This document shows positions 38,183-47,784 of a DNA stretch of 64,000 nt, piece after piece. Within the stretch, counting starts at the first letter, position 1, and every line of letters starts with the position of its first letter. Under the pieces are notes generated by a model. The model worked only from the letters and a program-made list of their open reading frames with translations. It had not been told where the DNA came from and made no database searches. A program made the position numbers and the translations under genes. The stretch spans positions 124,001-188,000 of the forward strand of contig NZ_LZOZ01000001.1 of the NCBI RefSeq assembly GCF_001679485.1, in the 5' to 3' direction. The stretch is from Haemophilus sp. CCUG 60358. GTDB lineage: Bacteria; Pseudomonadota; Gammaproteobacteria; Enterobacterales; Pasteurellaceae.

Positions 38183-39399
38183 TATTGCCCCAATAGGTGA
38201 TTAAAGGGTTCAATGGTGACAATTTCGCCTGCAGCCACATTGCCAAGATCTTTTTCAAGGCGAATAAAACAGTTACTTTTCACAAAAGAACTGAATAAAT
38301 GCGAGCCTTGGAAACCCACTGGATGCACTTCAAGTTGACCATTTTCATTAATTTGATAGAAACCACGTTGGAAATCTAAACGGCCAGGCGCTTTTTTCAA
38401 ATTAGTTTGGGCAATCGCTTGAAAGTGCGGTTGTTTTTTCGGGTGTTTTTTACCGCTTAATTTAGCGATAGCCGGTTGAACCAATTGATAGAATGTCACT
38501 AATGCAGAGACCGGATTGCCGGGTAAACCGCAGAACCAAGCATTTTCTAATTTACCAAATGCAAATGGTTTGCCGGGTTTCATCGCAATTTTCCAGAAAT
38601 TCACCTGACCGACTTTTTCTAACACAGTTTTCGTGAAGTCAGCTTCACCCACTGAAACGCCACCGCTTGTGATAACCAGATCTGCTTGCGCTTGTGCTTT
38701 CACAAAAGCCGCTTCAAATTCCGCTTGGTTATCCGGCAGAATACCGAAATCAAGCACATCACAATTTAATTTTTCTAGCATTAACTTCACGGTGAAACGA
38801 TTAGTGTCGTAAATTTGTCCTGCTTGTAACGGTTGACCGACGGGGACTAATTCATCACCGGTTGAAAGCACGGCCACTTTTAAACGTGGGTAAGCTTTGA
38901 CTTCAGCGATACCTAATGAGGCGAGCAAAGGTAAAGAAACGGTATTTAACTCATCGCCTTGATGTAAGACCACATCACCTTTTTTCACATCTTCACCAAT
39001 GCGACGAATATTCTGATTGGCTTTAGGTAATGCCGCAAAGGTAACTGTACCATCTTCATTGACGGTGACCTCTTCTTGCATGACCACCGCATCGGCACCT
39101 TCAGGAATCATCGCACCCGTCATAATTCTGACCGCACTTTGTGCTACCCATTCCCCTTGAAATGGATTACCCGCAAAAGATTTTCCTGCGACAGAAAGTG
39201 TCATAGATTGCTGTAAATCGGCTAAACGAACTGCATAGCCATCCATCGCGGAGTTATCAAAAGACGGTACATTAATCGGAGAAATTACATCTTCCGCACA
39301 CACACGATCAGCGGCTTCAGTTAAAGCCAGAGTTTCAGTTTTTGTTGGGAAGGGAAGTTGGTTGAGCATTTGCGCCAAGGCATCTTCAAGTGGCAACAT
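38182..39399 (-). CDS. moeA: MoeA, molybdopterin molybdenumtransferase
   Basis: The start is placed at the ATG at 39399 behind AAAGGA, giving 405 residues (an upstream in-frame ATG at 39456 would add 19 unconserved residues). Motifs: VPSFDNSAMDGYAVRLADL, GAMIPEGADAVVMQEE, VLSTGDELVPVGQPL, TSGGVSVGEADFTK and GLPGNPVSALVTF. It inserts molybdate into adenylylated molybdopterin. It is followed by moeB in one operon, and divergent from folE across a perfect inverted repeat. Confidence 0.95.
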   Translation of the reverse strand: MLPLEDALAQMLNQLPFPTKTETLALTEAADRVCAEDVISPINVPSFDNSAMDGYAVRLADLQQSMTLSVAGKSFAGNPFQGEWVAQSAVRIMTGAMIPEGADAVVMQEEVTVNEDGTVTFAALPKANQNIRRIGEDVKKGDVVLHQGDELNTVSLPLLASLGIAEVKAYPRLKVAVLSTGDELVPVGQPLQAGQIYDTNRFTVKLMLEKLNCDVLDFGILPDNQAEFEAAFVKAQAQADLVITSGGVSVGEADFTKTVLEKVGQVNFWKIAMKPGKPFAFGKLENAWFCGLPGNPVSALVTFYQLVQPAIAKLSGKKHPKKQPHFQAIAQTNLKKAPGRLDFQRGFYQINENGQLEVHPVGFQGSHLFSSFVKSNCFIRLEKDLGNVAAGEIVTIEPFNHLLGQ

Positions 39400-39435
39400 A
39401 ATCAATCCTTTGGGTTGAGCGAAATAAAAGTGGAT

Positions 39436-39459
39436 ATATTGTAGCCCGAAATACAATAT
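39436..39459. promoter_or_regulatory. Perfect inverted repeat between moeA and folE
   Basis: ATATTGTA and TACAATAT are separated by eight bases (GCCCGAAA). On the minus strand TACAAT is preceded by GGC and could be the moeA -10, so a bound protein would block it. The motif is not one I can assign to a known regulator. Confidence 0.5.
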
Positions 39460-39554
39460 GAAGGAAATTAATAAATTAGGGTGATTTTTCGCATTTTACG
39501 AATAATTCATCTTTTGCTAAAATGCCGCATTATTTTTTTATAAATGGAAAGTGA

Positions 39555-40211
39555 ATGAACGCGATTTCACCTGATGCGGAAAATGTCCGCCGAGCCTTGG
39601 TTGCCAAAGGCATCGAAACACCAATGATTGATCCGACTCAATGTAAAGATGAGCGCCGTGTGGCGATTGCTTCGCATATGCGTGAAGTGATGAAATTGAT
39701 TGGGTTAGATCTACGTGATGATAGCCTAGAAGAAACACCAAATCGCTTAGCTAAAATGTTTATTGATGAAATTTTCAGTGGAATGGATTATGCCAATTTC
39801 CCGAAAATGACAAAAATCAAAAACCAAATGAAAGTGAGCGAAATGGTGCAAGTGAATGACATCACCTTAACCAGTACTTGCGAACATCATTTTGTGACGA
39901 TTGATGGCAATGTTGCTGTGGCATATTATCCAAAAGATTGGGTGATTGGCTTGTCTAAAATCAATCGCATTGTGGCGTTTTTTGCGCAACGTCCACAAGT
40001 ACAAGAGCGTTTAACCGAACAGCTTTTAACGGCATTTCAAACCATTTTAGAAACCGATGATGTGGCAGTTTATGTGAAAGCGACACATTTCTGTGTGAAA
40101 GCGCGCGGGGTAAAAGATACTCATAGTTATACTGTGACATCAGCCTATGGCGGGGTCTTTTTAGAAGATCGCGAAACTCGAAAGGAATTTTTATCTTCCA
40201 TTCAGAAATAA
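39555..40211 (+). CDS. folE: GTP cyclohydrolase I
   Basis: The 218-residue enzyme makes 7,8-dihydroneopterin triphosphate, the first step to folate. Motifs: the zinc cysteine and histidines in [35 protein letters not shown], and [26 protein letters not shown] start region with a modest ribosome site. Terminator follows. Single gene. Confidence 0.96.
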   Translation: MNAISPDAENVRRALVAKGIETPMIDPTQCKDERRVAIASHMREVMKLIGLDLRDDSLEETPNRLAKMFIDEIFSGMDYANFPKMTKIKNQMKVSEMVQVNDITLTSTCEHHFVTIDGNVAVAYYPKDWVIGLSKINRIVAFFAQRPQVQERLTEQLLTAFQTILETDDVAVYVKATHFCVKARGVKDTHSYTVTSAYGGVFLEDRETRKEFLSSIQK

Positions 40212-40212
40212 C

Positions 40213-40241
40213 AAAAAGCACTGAGGATTCGGTGCTTTTTT
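40213..40241 (+). terminator. folE terminator
   Basis: AAAAAGCACTGA and TCGGTGCTTTTT form a stem around a short loop, ending in Ts. Confidence 0.85.
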
Positions 40242-40321
40242 GTTTATTTATTGTGCGAATATAAGTAAAATTAGCCCCTTTCATTTTTTTATTTCTATTT
40301 TGATTTTTATTGAGGATTCTC

Positions 40322-41497
40322 ATGATAAAAGCCAATTCAAAATTGTTTCTTGTTTTATTACTCGGTGTCCTTTCAGCCTTTGGCCCATTTGTGGTGGATC
40401 TTTATTTACCTTCACTGCCACAACTCGCGAGTTTTTTTGAAACAAGCGCCTCAATGACGCAACTTACGCTCACTACCGCTATGATTGGTTTAGCAGTAGG
40501 GCAATTACTTCTTGGGCCGCTCAGTGATAAATTTGGGCGAAAAATTCCGCTTATTATTTCATTAGTTATTTATATTATCAGCACAGTCTTAATCGTTTAT
40601 GCACCGAATATTGAATCGATGATTGTCTTGCGAGTGATTCAAGGACTTTCTTCGGCAGGAAGTGTGGTTATTTCTCGTGCTGTCGCAACGGATCTTTATC
40701 GAGGGCGTGAAATGACACGTTTCTTTGGTTTATTAATGACAATTAATGGGATCGCACCAATTATTTCGCCAATTCTTGGTAGTTTATTGTTGGAATACAT
40801 TAGCTGGAAAGGGGTATTTGTTTTCCTTGCTTTGATTGGGGTGATTGTTTTGCTTTTCTGCTTCCGTTTAAAAGAAAGCTTAAGCATCGAAAATCGCTTA
40901 CAAGGTTCAATATTTGCCACATTCTCAACCTTTGGTGTGATTATCAAAAACCGTTTATTTATGAGTTATGTTGGTATTGAAAGCTTTTTACTTGGCGCAA
41001 TGTTTGCTTATATTGCTGCTTCACCATTTATTTTACAAAGTTTCTATGGATTAAGTGCATTTATCTTTAGTTTATGTTTTGGGGCCAATGGTGCTGCGTT
41101 AGTCATCGGGGCAAATATTGGTGGTAAATTGCCAAATCGTCAGGCTTTAGCAATTGGCGTATTGGCTTTTGTGGTTGCTGCACTTTATACCATTGCCGTA
41201 TTAATTATTCAGCCGCACTGGTTATTTGTTGAAATCGGTTTTTTTGCTATGTTGTTATTAATGGGCATTACTTTCCCTGCGATTTCTACTTTAGCGATGG
41301 AAAGTGAACGTCAATATGCGGGCAGTGCTTCTGCATTATTAGGTTTTGCCCCCTTCTTTTTAGGCGGCATCGTCTCTCCACTGGTGGGTATCGGCAATAT
41401 TTTCTATTCAACCGCTTTAGTGATTTTAGCTTGTGGGGTATTGGGACTCGCTATCTATTGGTCGATTCGTCATAAAATCCCAACTTCAGCAGAGTAG
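40322..41497 (+). CDS. Bcr/CflA-family MFS exporter
   Basis: About 391 residues from the ATG at 40322 (TGAGGAT upstream; the in-frame TTG at 40310 is less likely). Twelve membrane helices. Motifs: SAFGPFVVDLYLPSLPQLA at the start and GQLLLGPLSDKFGRKIPL, the MFS loop 2-3 signature with the Bcr-type GPLSD. This family of drug:H+ antiporters exports bicyclomycin, sulfonamides or cysteine-like peptides; the natural substrate here is unknown. Confidence 0.9.
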   Translation: MIKANSKLFLVLLLGVLSAFGPFVVDLYLPSLPQLASFFETSASMTQLTLTTAMIGLAVGQLLLGPLSDKFGRKIPLIISLVIYIISTVLIVYAPNIESMIVLRVIQGLSSAGSVVISRAVATDLYRGREMTRFFGLLMTINGIAPIISPILGSLLLEYISWKGVFVFLALIGVIVLLFCFRLKESLSIENRLQGSIFATFSTFGVIIKNRLFMSYVGIESFLLGAMFAYIAASPFILQSFYGLSAFIFSLCFGANGAALVIGANIGGKLPNRQALAIGVLAFVVAALYTIAVLIIQPHWLFVEIGFFAMLLLMGITFPAISTLAMESERQYAGSASALLGFAPFFLGGIVSPLVGIGNIFYSTALVILACGVLGLAIYWSIRHKIPTSAE

Positions 41498-41534
41498 TGA
41501 AAAGTGCGGTCATTTTTTACGGTGTTTTAAAAAA

Positions 41535-41566
41535 GAAAAAGGCGAACATCCATTTGTTCGCCTTTT
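41535..41566. terminator. Bidirectional terminator between the exporter and aroA
   Basis: AAAAGGCGAACA and TGTTCGCCTTTT are complementary with a short loop and A/T flanks. Confidence 0.85.
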
Positions 41567-41578
41567 GTTATTTCAGTT

Positions 41579-42877
41579 TTAGCTTCGAACACTTAATTTC
41601 TCAAATTCATCGAAGAATGTTGGGAACGTTTTAGCCGTACATTTGGGATCTAAAATCGTGACAGGTGTATCCGATAATGCAATCAACGCAAAGCACATTG
41701 CCATACGGTGATCGTTATAGGTCTCAATTTCAGCATGCTTAAATTGGGAGATCGCAAGCGGTTGAATACGAATAAAATCTTCACCTTCTTCAACTTCCGC
41801 ACCGACTTTTCGCAATTCAGTCGCCATTGCAGCAAGGCGATCAGTTTCTTTCACACGCCAGTTATAAATATTGCGAATAACGGTTTCACCTTTTGCAAAT
41901 AAGGCGGTTGTGGCAATCGTCATGGCTGCATCAGGAATGTGGTTCATATCCATATCAACACCGTGAAGCTCAGCTTGTTCCGCTTGAATAAAATCTTCAC
42001 CCCAAGTGATTTTGGCGCCCATTTTTTCGAGTACATCAGCAAATAGGCGGTCGCCTTGAATGGAATGTTTGCCAATTCCTGTCACTTTTACATTGCCTTT
42101 AATCGCGGCGGCGGCAAGGAAATAAGAGGCAGATGACGCATCACCTTCTACCATGTATTTGCCCGGTGACACATAGGATTGGTTACCTTTCACCTTAAAC
42201 ACTTGATAGTTGTGGTTTTCAACCGAAATACCAAAATCTTTCATCATCTCGAGGGTGATATCAATATAAGGTTTTGAGACTAAATCACCCACAATATGGA
42301 TATCTAAATCGCCCTCAGCAAGCGGAGCAGCCATTAAAAGTGCGGTCAAAAATTGAGAAGAAATTGAACCGTCAATTTCAACTACGCCACCTTTAATCCC
42401 TTGATTGCGAATTGCAAGTGGAGGGTAGCCGTCATTTTCTAAATAACGAACATCGGCACCCGCTTGAAGAAGCGCATCAACCAAATGTTTGATTGGGCGC
42501 TCTTTCATACGTGGCTCACCAGTCAAAATAACTTCGCCTTCTGTGTTGCCTTTTAAGCAAAGCGCCGCTGTTAAAGGACGCATGGCCGTACCGGCATTGC
42601 CGAGAAACAGTGATAAGCCATTTTCAACCTGAAACGCGCCACCTAAGCCCTCAACTTCGCAGCAAGTTTTGTCTTCAGATAGTTGGTAATTCCCCCCTAA
42701 AGCTTTGAGGGCGTTTAACATATGGCGAATGTCATCACTGTCTAACAAGTTAGTAACCGTTGTGGTGCCTTTAGCTAATGCCGCTAATAATAATGCACGG
42801 TTCGATAAACTTTTCGAACCCGGTAAGTTGATTTCACCTTCAATACGGGAAATCGGCTCTAAGGTGATAGCTTTCAT
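41579..42877 (-). CDS. aroA: EPSP synthase
   Basis: The 432-residue enzyme joins shikimate 3-phosphate and phosphoenolpyruvate. [36 protein letters not shown] with the glyphosate-sensitive class I pattern, [14 protein letters not shown] and the end motif [14 protein letters not shown]. It abuts purU with the start codon overlapping the purU stop. The substrate-binding lysine and arginine residues are present. Confidence 0.97.
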   Translation of the reverse strand: MKAITLEPISRIEGEINLPGSKSLSNRALLLAALAKGTTTVTNLLDSDDIRHMLNALKALGGNYQLSEDKTCCEVEGLGGAFQVENGLSLFLGNAGTAMRPLTAALCLKGNTEGEVILTGEPRMKERPIKHLVDALLQAGADVRYLENDGYPPLAIRNQGIKGGVVEIDGSISSQFLTALLMAAPLAEGDLDIHIVGDLVSKPYIDITLEMMKDFGISVENHNYQVFKVKGNQSYVSPGKYMVEGDASSASYFLAAAAIKGNVKVTGIGKHSIQGDRLFADVLEKMGAKITWGEDFIQAEQAELHGVDMDMNHIPDAAMTIATTALFAKGETVIRNIYNWRVKETDRLAAMATELRKVGAEVEEGEDFIRIQPLAISQFKHAEIETYNDHRMAMCFALIALSDTPVTILDPKCTAKTFPTFFDEFEKLSVRS

Positions 42878-43713
42878 TACAAGACCACCGTTTTGTTTTT
42901 ATACACAAAAATACGATCGTGTAAGGCAAGATCGAGTGCACGGCTTAATACGGTTTTTTCCACGTCACGGCCTGCACGCATCATTGCATCGGCAGAGTAG
43001 GTGTGGTCTACGTTAATCACGTTTTGCATGATGATCGGACCTTGATCCAATTCATTGTTAATAAAATGAGCTGTTGCACCGATAATTTTCACGCCGCGCT
43101 CATAGGCTTGTTGATAAGGTTTTGCCCCAATAAATGCGGGTAAGAATGAATGGTGAATATTAATCACACGATTTGGATAACGCGCCACGAATTCAGGATT
43201 TAATACACGCATATATTTAGCTAAAACAATATAATCAGGTGCATATTCATCAATTTTTTCAGCGAGCAATTTACCGTGTTCCACGCGCGTGAGTCCTTCA
43301 TGGCTGACACAATGGAATGGAATATCAAAGCGTTCAACTAATTCGCGTAAATTATCGTGATTTCCAATTACTGCCGCAATTTCTACATCTAATGCACCGT
43401 AGTAATTTTTCATTAAAATATCACCTAAGCAGTGCGCTTCTTTGGTGACTAAAATCACGATTCGTTTACGTTTTGCGCTGATTAGGTGGCAATTTGTCCC
43501 AGCCGGCAAACTATAATTTAAGTCAGCTAACAAGGTTTCTTCATTAAAAATGCCTTCCAATTCAGTACGCATAAAGAAATGTTTCGTTTCAAAATCAACG
43601 AACTCATTATTGTGGAGGATATTTAATTGATGTTTGTAACAAATGTTGGTGATTTTAGCGATTAAGCCTTTATCATCAGGACAGTCGGTCAGTAATATTT
43701 TCTTTTCTAACAT
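42877..43713 (-). CDS. purU: Formyltetrahydrofolate deformylase
   Basis: The 278-residue protein has an N-terminal ACT domain ([20 protein letters not shown]) and a formyl-transferase-like domain with [20 protein letters not shown] and [19 protein letters not shown], catalytic asparagine, histidine and aspartate (ELDQGPII). It releases formate from 10-formyl-THF for purine synthesis balance. The formate is of note given a hydrogenase-4 operon in the same window. Confidence 0.95.
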   Translation of the reverse strand: MLEKKILLTDCPDDKGLIAKITNICYKHQLNILHNNEFVDFETKHFFMRTELEGIFNEETLLADLNYSLPAGTNCHLISAKRKRIVILVTKEAHCLGDILMKNYYGALDVEIAAVIGNHDNLRELVERFDIPFHCVSHEGLTRVEHGKLLAEKIDEYAPDYIVLAKYMRVLNPEFVARYPNRVINIHHSFLPAFIGAKPYQQAYERGVKIIGATAHFINNELDQGPIIMQNVINVDHTYSADAMMRAGRDVEKTVLSRALDLALHDRIFVYKNKTVVL

Positions 43714-43736
43714 AATGAATGTTTTGCCAGGTAAAT

Positions 43737-43766
43737 AAAAAAAGAGAACCCATAAAAATGGGTTCT
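43737..43766 (-). terminator. hns terminator
   Basis: On the minus strand AGAACCCAT and ATGGGTTCT pair around a short loop and a T run follows. Confidence 0.82.
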
Positions 43767-43784
43767 ACATAGTCGATAATAAAA

Positions 43785-44189
43785 TTAGATTTCAAAAGAA
43801 GCTAAAGAAACACCTTTATCTAAGGCCTTTTGAATCACACGAGGTGTACGACCTTGGCCAGTCCATGTTCTCTCTTGACCAGTTTCATCAGTATATTTGT
43901 ATTTTGCTGGACGAGGTTCACGTTTTTTACGAATTGAAGAAGGTGCAGCACCAATAATTGCAGTTAATTCTTCAGCAGTGATGCCTTCTTGTTTAATTAA
44001 TTCTTTATATTTTGCAATACGTGCTCGACGTTCTTGTTCTGCTTGTTCAATTTCCGCGGCTTGAGCACGCTTTTCTTCAATTGCAGTTTGTAATTTTAAA
44101 AGTGAGCTCTCTGCTTGCTCTAATGTTAAATCACGTACCGCAGCACGTAAACTTCGAAGATTTGTTAAACCTTTTGTCAATTCATTCAT
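43785..44189 (-). CDS. hns: H-NS family nucleoid protein
   Basis: The 134-residue protein has an N-terminal coiled-coil dimerisation region (about 1-65, with regular leucines and EEKRAQAAEIEQAEQERRAR) and a C-terminal DNA-binding domain with YTDETGQERTWTGQGRTP, whose QGR core inserts in the minor groove of AT-rich DNA. A long AT-rich stretch (44190-44491) upstream may contain H-NS autoregulatory sites; no other feature is seen there. Confidence 0.93.
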   Translation of the reverse strand: MNELTKGLTNLRSLRAAVRDLTLEQAESSLLKLQTAIEEKRAQAAEIEQAEQERRARIAKYKELIKQEGITAEELTAIIGAAPSSIRKKREPRPAKYKYTDETGQERTWTGQGRTPRVIQKALDKGVSLASFEI

Positions 44190-44491
44190 AAATAACCCCT
44201 ATATGATGTGTGAATATTTAATTTATCTCTGTTAGCTATAATAACGAAAAGTAGAAGTTAGGTAAATATTAAATCTTGCAATTAAAACTCAAAATTAATT
44301 GGTCAGACTTCATTATGACAATAACGATAAATATTCCCTACTTTGTAATTGAGTATTTATTGTAATAATAGTTCATAAAATGTTAACAATACATGTAACT
44401 TTTTTGAAAAAAAGAAAATTTTATCTAAGATGATAAGATTTTATTGGTAATGTTATTCGTTTTAATGTAATCTTTCCACATCCTATACAAC

Positions 44492-44665
44492 AGTAGAGGT
44501 GCGGTCATTATAAGTATTTTCCTAGAGTGGATAGCGTTGAAGGGAAAGGAAAGGAATGATTGCCGAAATCGAATAGGCGTCATCTTATTCGGTTGGTCAC
44601 GTCTTCGAAAGGAACGTGACTGTCATAGTTTTTGTGTGTTAACTATGGAGCGCTACGGTTCGGTC
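44492..44665 (+). promoter_or_regulatory. Lysine riboswitch (L box)
   Basis: The conserved blocks appear in order: GTAGAGGTGCGG near the 5' end, AAGTATTTTCCTAGAG, GGAAAGGAATGATTGCCGAA, the paired arm GGTCACGT ... ACGTGACTGTCATAG, and CTATGGAGCGCTACGG. These match the lysine aptamer. No T-run terminator is obvious between the aptamer and the ATG at 44724, so control may be by hiding the ribosome-binding site. The boundaries are approximate. NhaC-type transporters under this riboswitch in Pasteurellaceae are described as LysW. Confidence 0.88.
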
Positions 44666-44723
44666 TGGTCATCATTGTGTCTTTTCTTGCCGTTGTCTCC
44701 ATTAAATTATTAGGTATAACTTA

Positions 44724-46244
44724 ATGGAACTAGTCGATTATTCTTCATCTATTTATTCAATTATACCCGCATTACTTGCGATTATTTTAGCAATTGCAAC
44801 TCGTCGGGTTTTGGTCTCCCTCAGTGCAGGGATTATTGTCGGTGCGTTAATGTTGGTTGATTTCAACCCATTGAATGCACTTATTTATTTAAAAGATAAT
44901 GTTGTGGCATTAGTTTATAGTAGCGAAGAAGGCATGAATTCAAATATGAATATCGTCTTTTTCTTAGTTTTACTTGGCGTATTGACCGCACTTTTAACCG
45001 TATCAGGCAGCAACCGTGCATTTGCTGAGTGGGCACAAAATAAAATTAAAGGTCGTCGTGGTGCGAAATTATTAGCGGCATCTTTAGTGTTTGTAACCTT
45101 TATTGATGATTATTTCCATAGTCTTGCAGTGGGTGCCATTGCACGTCCAGTAACCGATCGTTTTAAAGTTTCTCGTGCTAAATTAGCGTATATCCTTGAC
45201 TCCACTGCTGCACCAATGTGTGTCATGATGCCGGTATCAAGCTGGGGTGCATACATTATTACACTCGTGGCAGGTCTATTGGCGACATATTCTATTACCT
45301 CTTATACACCGATGGGGGCATTCGTTGCCATGAGTTCAATGAACTACTATGCGATTTTCTCATTATTGATGGTGTTCTTTGTGGCTTATTTCTCCTTTGA
45401 TATTGCATCAATGGCACGTCATGAAAAATTAGCTATGGAGCGAGATTATAAAGAAGAAGTCATTGAAGGTGTGAAAGGTAAAGTTCGCAACTTAATTTTA
45501 CCGATTTTAGTCTTAATTACCGTCACTGTTTTCATGATGATTCATACGGGTAGTGAGGCTTTAGCGGCAGATGGAAAACCATTTAGCCTCTTAGGTGCAT
45601 TTGAAAATACAACAGTAGGTATTTCGCTTGTTGTTGGTGGTTCAAGTGCGGTTGCTATGTCAACATTATTGATTATTCTTGAGCGTCAAGTTTCTTTACA
45701 AGAATACGGAAAAGCGTGGATTGCCGGTATTAAATCTATGTTAGGTGCAATTGCAATCCTATTCTTTGCGTGGACAATCAATAAAGTGGTGGGTGATGCA
45801 CAAACCGGTAAATACTTATCTTCTTTAGTGAGTGGCAGTATTCCTGTTCAATTTTTACCTGTGATTTTATTTATCCTTGGTTCAGCAATGGCATTCTCAA
45901 CCGGGACAAGTTGGGGGACATTTGGCATTATGTTACCAATCGCAGCTGCAATGGCGACCAACTCTGCTCCAGAGTTATTACTTCCTTGCCTATCTGCCGT
46001 CATGGCTGGCGCGGTATGTGGCGACCACTGTTCACCGGTTTCGGATACAACGATTCTGTCATCAACTGGAGCAAAATGTAACCACATGGATCACGTCACG
46101 ACACAATTACCTTATGCGGCAACTGTTGCGACAGCAAGTGCTGTGGGCTACATTGTGGTTGGCTTTACAGAATCTGGTTTAGCTGGATTTGTGACAACAG
46201 CAGCTGTTTTAGTAGCTTTGGTGTTTATCGTGAAAAAACGTTAA
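44724..46244 (+). CDS. NhaC-family transporter, probable lysine importer (LysW-like)
   Basis: The 506-residue integral membrane protein has about twelve helices and NhaC-family motifs: GIIVGALMLVDFNPLNALIYL, FIDDYFHSLAVGAIARPVTD, AFSTGTSWGTFGIMLPIA and CGDHCSPVSDTTILSSTGA. The family is named for sodium/proton antiport, but the lysine riboswitch immediately upstream argues that lysine is the substrate. A bidirectional terminator follows. Whether it uses sodium as coupling ion cannot be told from sequence. Confidence 0.88.
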   Translation: MELVDYSSSIYSIIPALLAIILAIATRRVLVSLSAGIIVGALMLVDFNPLNALIYLKDNVVALVYSSEEGMNSNMNIVFFLVLLGVLTALLTVSGSNRAFAEWAQNKIKGRRGAKLLAASLVFVTFIDDYFHSLAVGAIARPVTDRFKVSRAKLAYILDSTAAPMCVMMPVSSWGAYIITLVAGLLATYSITSYTPMGAFVAMSSMNYYAIFSLLMVFFVAYFSFDIASMARHEKLAMERDYKEEVIEGVKGKVRNLILPILVLITVTVFMMIHTGSEALAADGKPFSLLGAFENTTVGISLVVGGSSAVAMSTLLIILERQVSLQEYGKAWIAGIKSMLGAIAILFFAWTINKVVGDAQTGKYLSSLVSGSIPVQFLPVILFILGSAMAFSTGTSWGTFGIMLPIAAAMATNSAPELLLPCLSAVMAGAVCGDHCSPVSDTTILSSTGAKCNHMDHVTTQLPYAATVATASAVGYIVVGFTESGLAGFVTTAAVLVALVFIVKKR

Positions 46245-46258
46245 TCATAAAAGATAAA

Positions 46259-46290
46259 AAGAAAGGGCGTACTTATGTACGCCCTTCTTG
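46259..46290. terminator. Bidirectional terminator between the LysW-like gene and cls
   Basis: AAAGGGCGTAC and GTACGCCCTT are complementary, with A/T flanks. Confidence 0.85.
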
Positions 46291-46305
46291 TATTTATTGT
46301 GAAAA

Positions 46306-47766
46306 TTAGAGTAATGGACTAAACAAGAAAAATAACCGCTCTATGATTCGATGATAGAAAGGACGATTGATCCATTCTTGCATATTGAGTGCAGAAGAAT
46401 TCGCTAAATAATTTTCATGAAGTGTAGCGACTTCATTGGCAAAATTACGATCTTCTACAGCAACAGTGATTTCAAAGTTAAGCAAGAAGCTACGTAAATC
46501 CATATTTACTGTACCAACGAGTGCAAGTTTATTATCGATTAACACACTTTTAGTATGCAGAAGCCCTGCTTCAAAATGATAAATTTTGACGCCAGCTTCG
46601 AGTAAATCATCAAAGAATGTTCGACTCGCCCAACGAACCATCAAGGAGTCATTGTTTTTAGGTAAAATAAGCGTGATATCAACACCACGGAATGCGGCAA
46701 TACGTAATGCTTCAGCAATGTTGTGACTTGGCACAAAGTAAGGTGATGTGATCACAATGCTTTCTCTTGCCGCATAAATAACCGTTGCAAGAGATTGCGC
46801 AATTAAATCATCCGGGAACGCGGGGCCACTCGCAATAACTTGTACAGAATGGGTGTCATTATCGTCAATTTCAACAAGGGGACAATTTGGTAATAACAGG
46901 GGTAATTCTTCTGTCGTTTCAATTTCCCAATCCCAAGCATGTAAGCTGTTTAAAATTGGTGAAACAGGGCCGTTGATTCTCACCATCACGTCGATCCAAT
47001 TGCCTACGTTGCTATCTTGTTTGAAGAAATTCGGATCCACCATATTCATACTGCCTGTGTAGGCAATTTGATTATCGATGATGATGATTTTACGATGTTG
47101 GCGTAAATCAATTCGGCTGAAGAACATCCGGAATAAATTTACATGTAGCGCTTCTGTAATTTCAATGCCTTTCGCTCGCATTTCTTTACAAATAGCACTT
47201 TTAAGAAAGGCTTTACTACCTACGGAATCGAGTAAAAGGCAAACTTTAACCCCGCGCTGTACGGCTTCTTCTAAGGCTTGTTTTACCTCATCAATTAATC
47301 CATCATTACTCCAAATATAAAACACCATATTAATGGAATGACGCGCTTGTTGAATATCACGAATGATACTTCGAATGATGCTTTCTGGGGTATCAAGAAT
47401 ATGTAATTCGTTACCTCGAATGTTTGGAATACCTAAGCGATGGTGAACTAGTTTAAATAAAGCACGATAACGAGGATCCTGGGAATGCGCAACCAGATCT
47501 TTTTGCCCAGACAGCTGCTGAAGCCATTGTGTATATTTAGGTTTTAATGATTGAAATACTTTGGCTCGGCGAGTACCGAGTTTAATCTCACCAAAAATTA
47601 AATAAGCAATAACGCCAATCAGTGGCACAAGGTAGATAATCATCAGCCATGACAACGTAGCAGAAACCGCTTGTTTTTTGACGAGTAAACGCAATGTGAC
47701 AGAAATAACTGCCACCCAAATTAACACGGGAATAATATAAACCAGTATAATATGTTCAAAACTCAT
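46306..47766 (-). CDS. cls: Cardiolipin synthase
   Basis: The 486-residue enzyme has two N-terminal membrane helices (about 5-25 and 36-56) and two phospholipase-D catalytic motifs, HRKIIIIDNQIAYTGSMN and HTKSVLIDNKLALVGTVN. It condenses two phosphatidylglycerol molecules. Length and layout are those of ClsA. It is divergent from the pseudouridine synthase gene across only 18 bases. Confidence 0.94.
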   Translation of the reverse strand: MSFEHIILVYIIPVLIWVAVISVTLRLLVKKQAVSATLSWLMIIYLVPLIGVIAYLIFGEIKLGTRRAKVFQSLKPKYTQWLQQLSGQKDLVAHSQDPRYRALFKLVHHRLGIPNIRGNELHILDTPESIIRSIIRDIQQARHSINMVFYIWSNDGLIDEVKQALEEAVQRGVKVCLLLDSVGSKAFLKSAICKEMRAKGIEITEALHVNLFRMFFSRIDLRQHRKIIIIDNQIAYTGSMNMVDPNFFKQDSNVGNWIDVMVRINGPVSPILNSLHAWDWEIETTEELPLLLPNCPLVEIDDNDTHSVQVIASGPAFPDDLIAQSLATVIYAARESIVITSPYFVPSHNIAEALRIAAFRGVDITLILPKNNDSLMVRWASRTFFDDLLEAGVKIYHFEAGLLHTKSVLIDNKLALVGTVNMDLRSFLLNFEITVAVEDRNFANEVATLHENYLANSSALNMQEWINRPFYHRIIERLFFLFSPLL

Positions 47767-47772
47767 TAATTT

Positions 47773-47784
47773 TTGACCGCACTT
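47773..47784. promoter_or_regulatory. Uptake signal abutting a start codon
   Basis: TTGACCGCACTT lies directly before the ATG of the pseudouridine synthase gene, in place of a normal Shine-Dalgarno sequence. The same arrangement precedes uvrB. Confidence 0.6.

Noticed and set aside
44499..44508. Possible DNA uptake signal GGTGCGGTCA
   Set aside because: It is part of the conserved lysine aptamer (GAGGTGCGG), so similarity to the uptake signal is coincidental.
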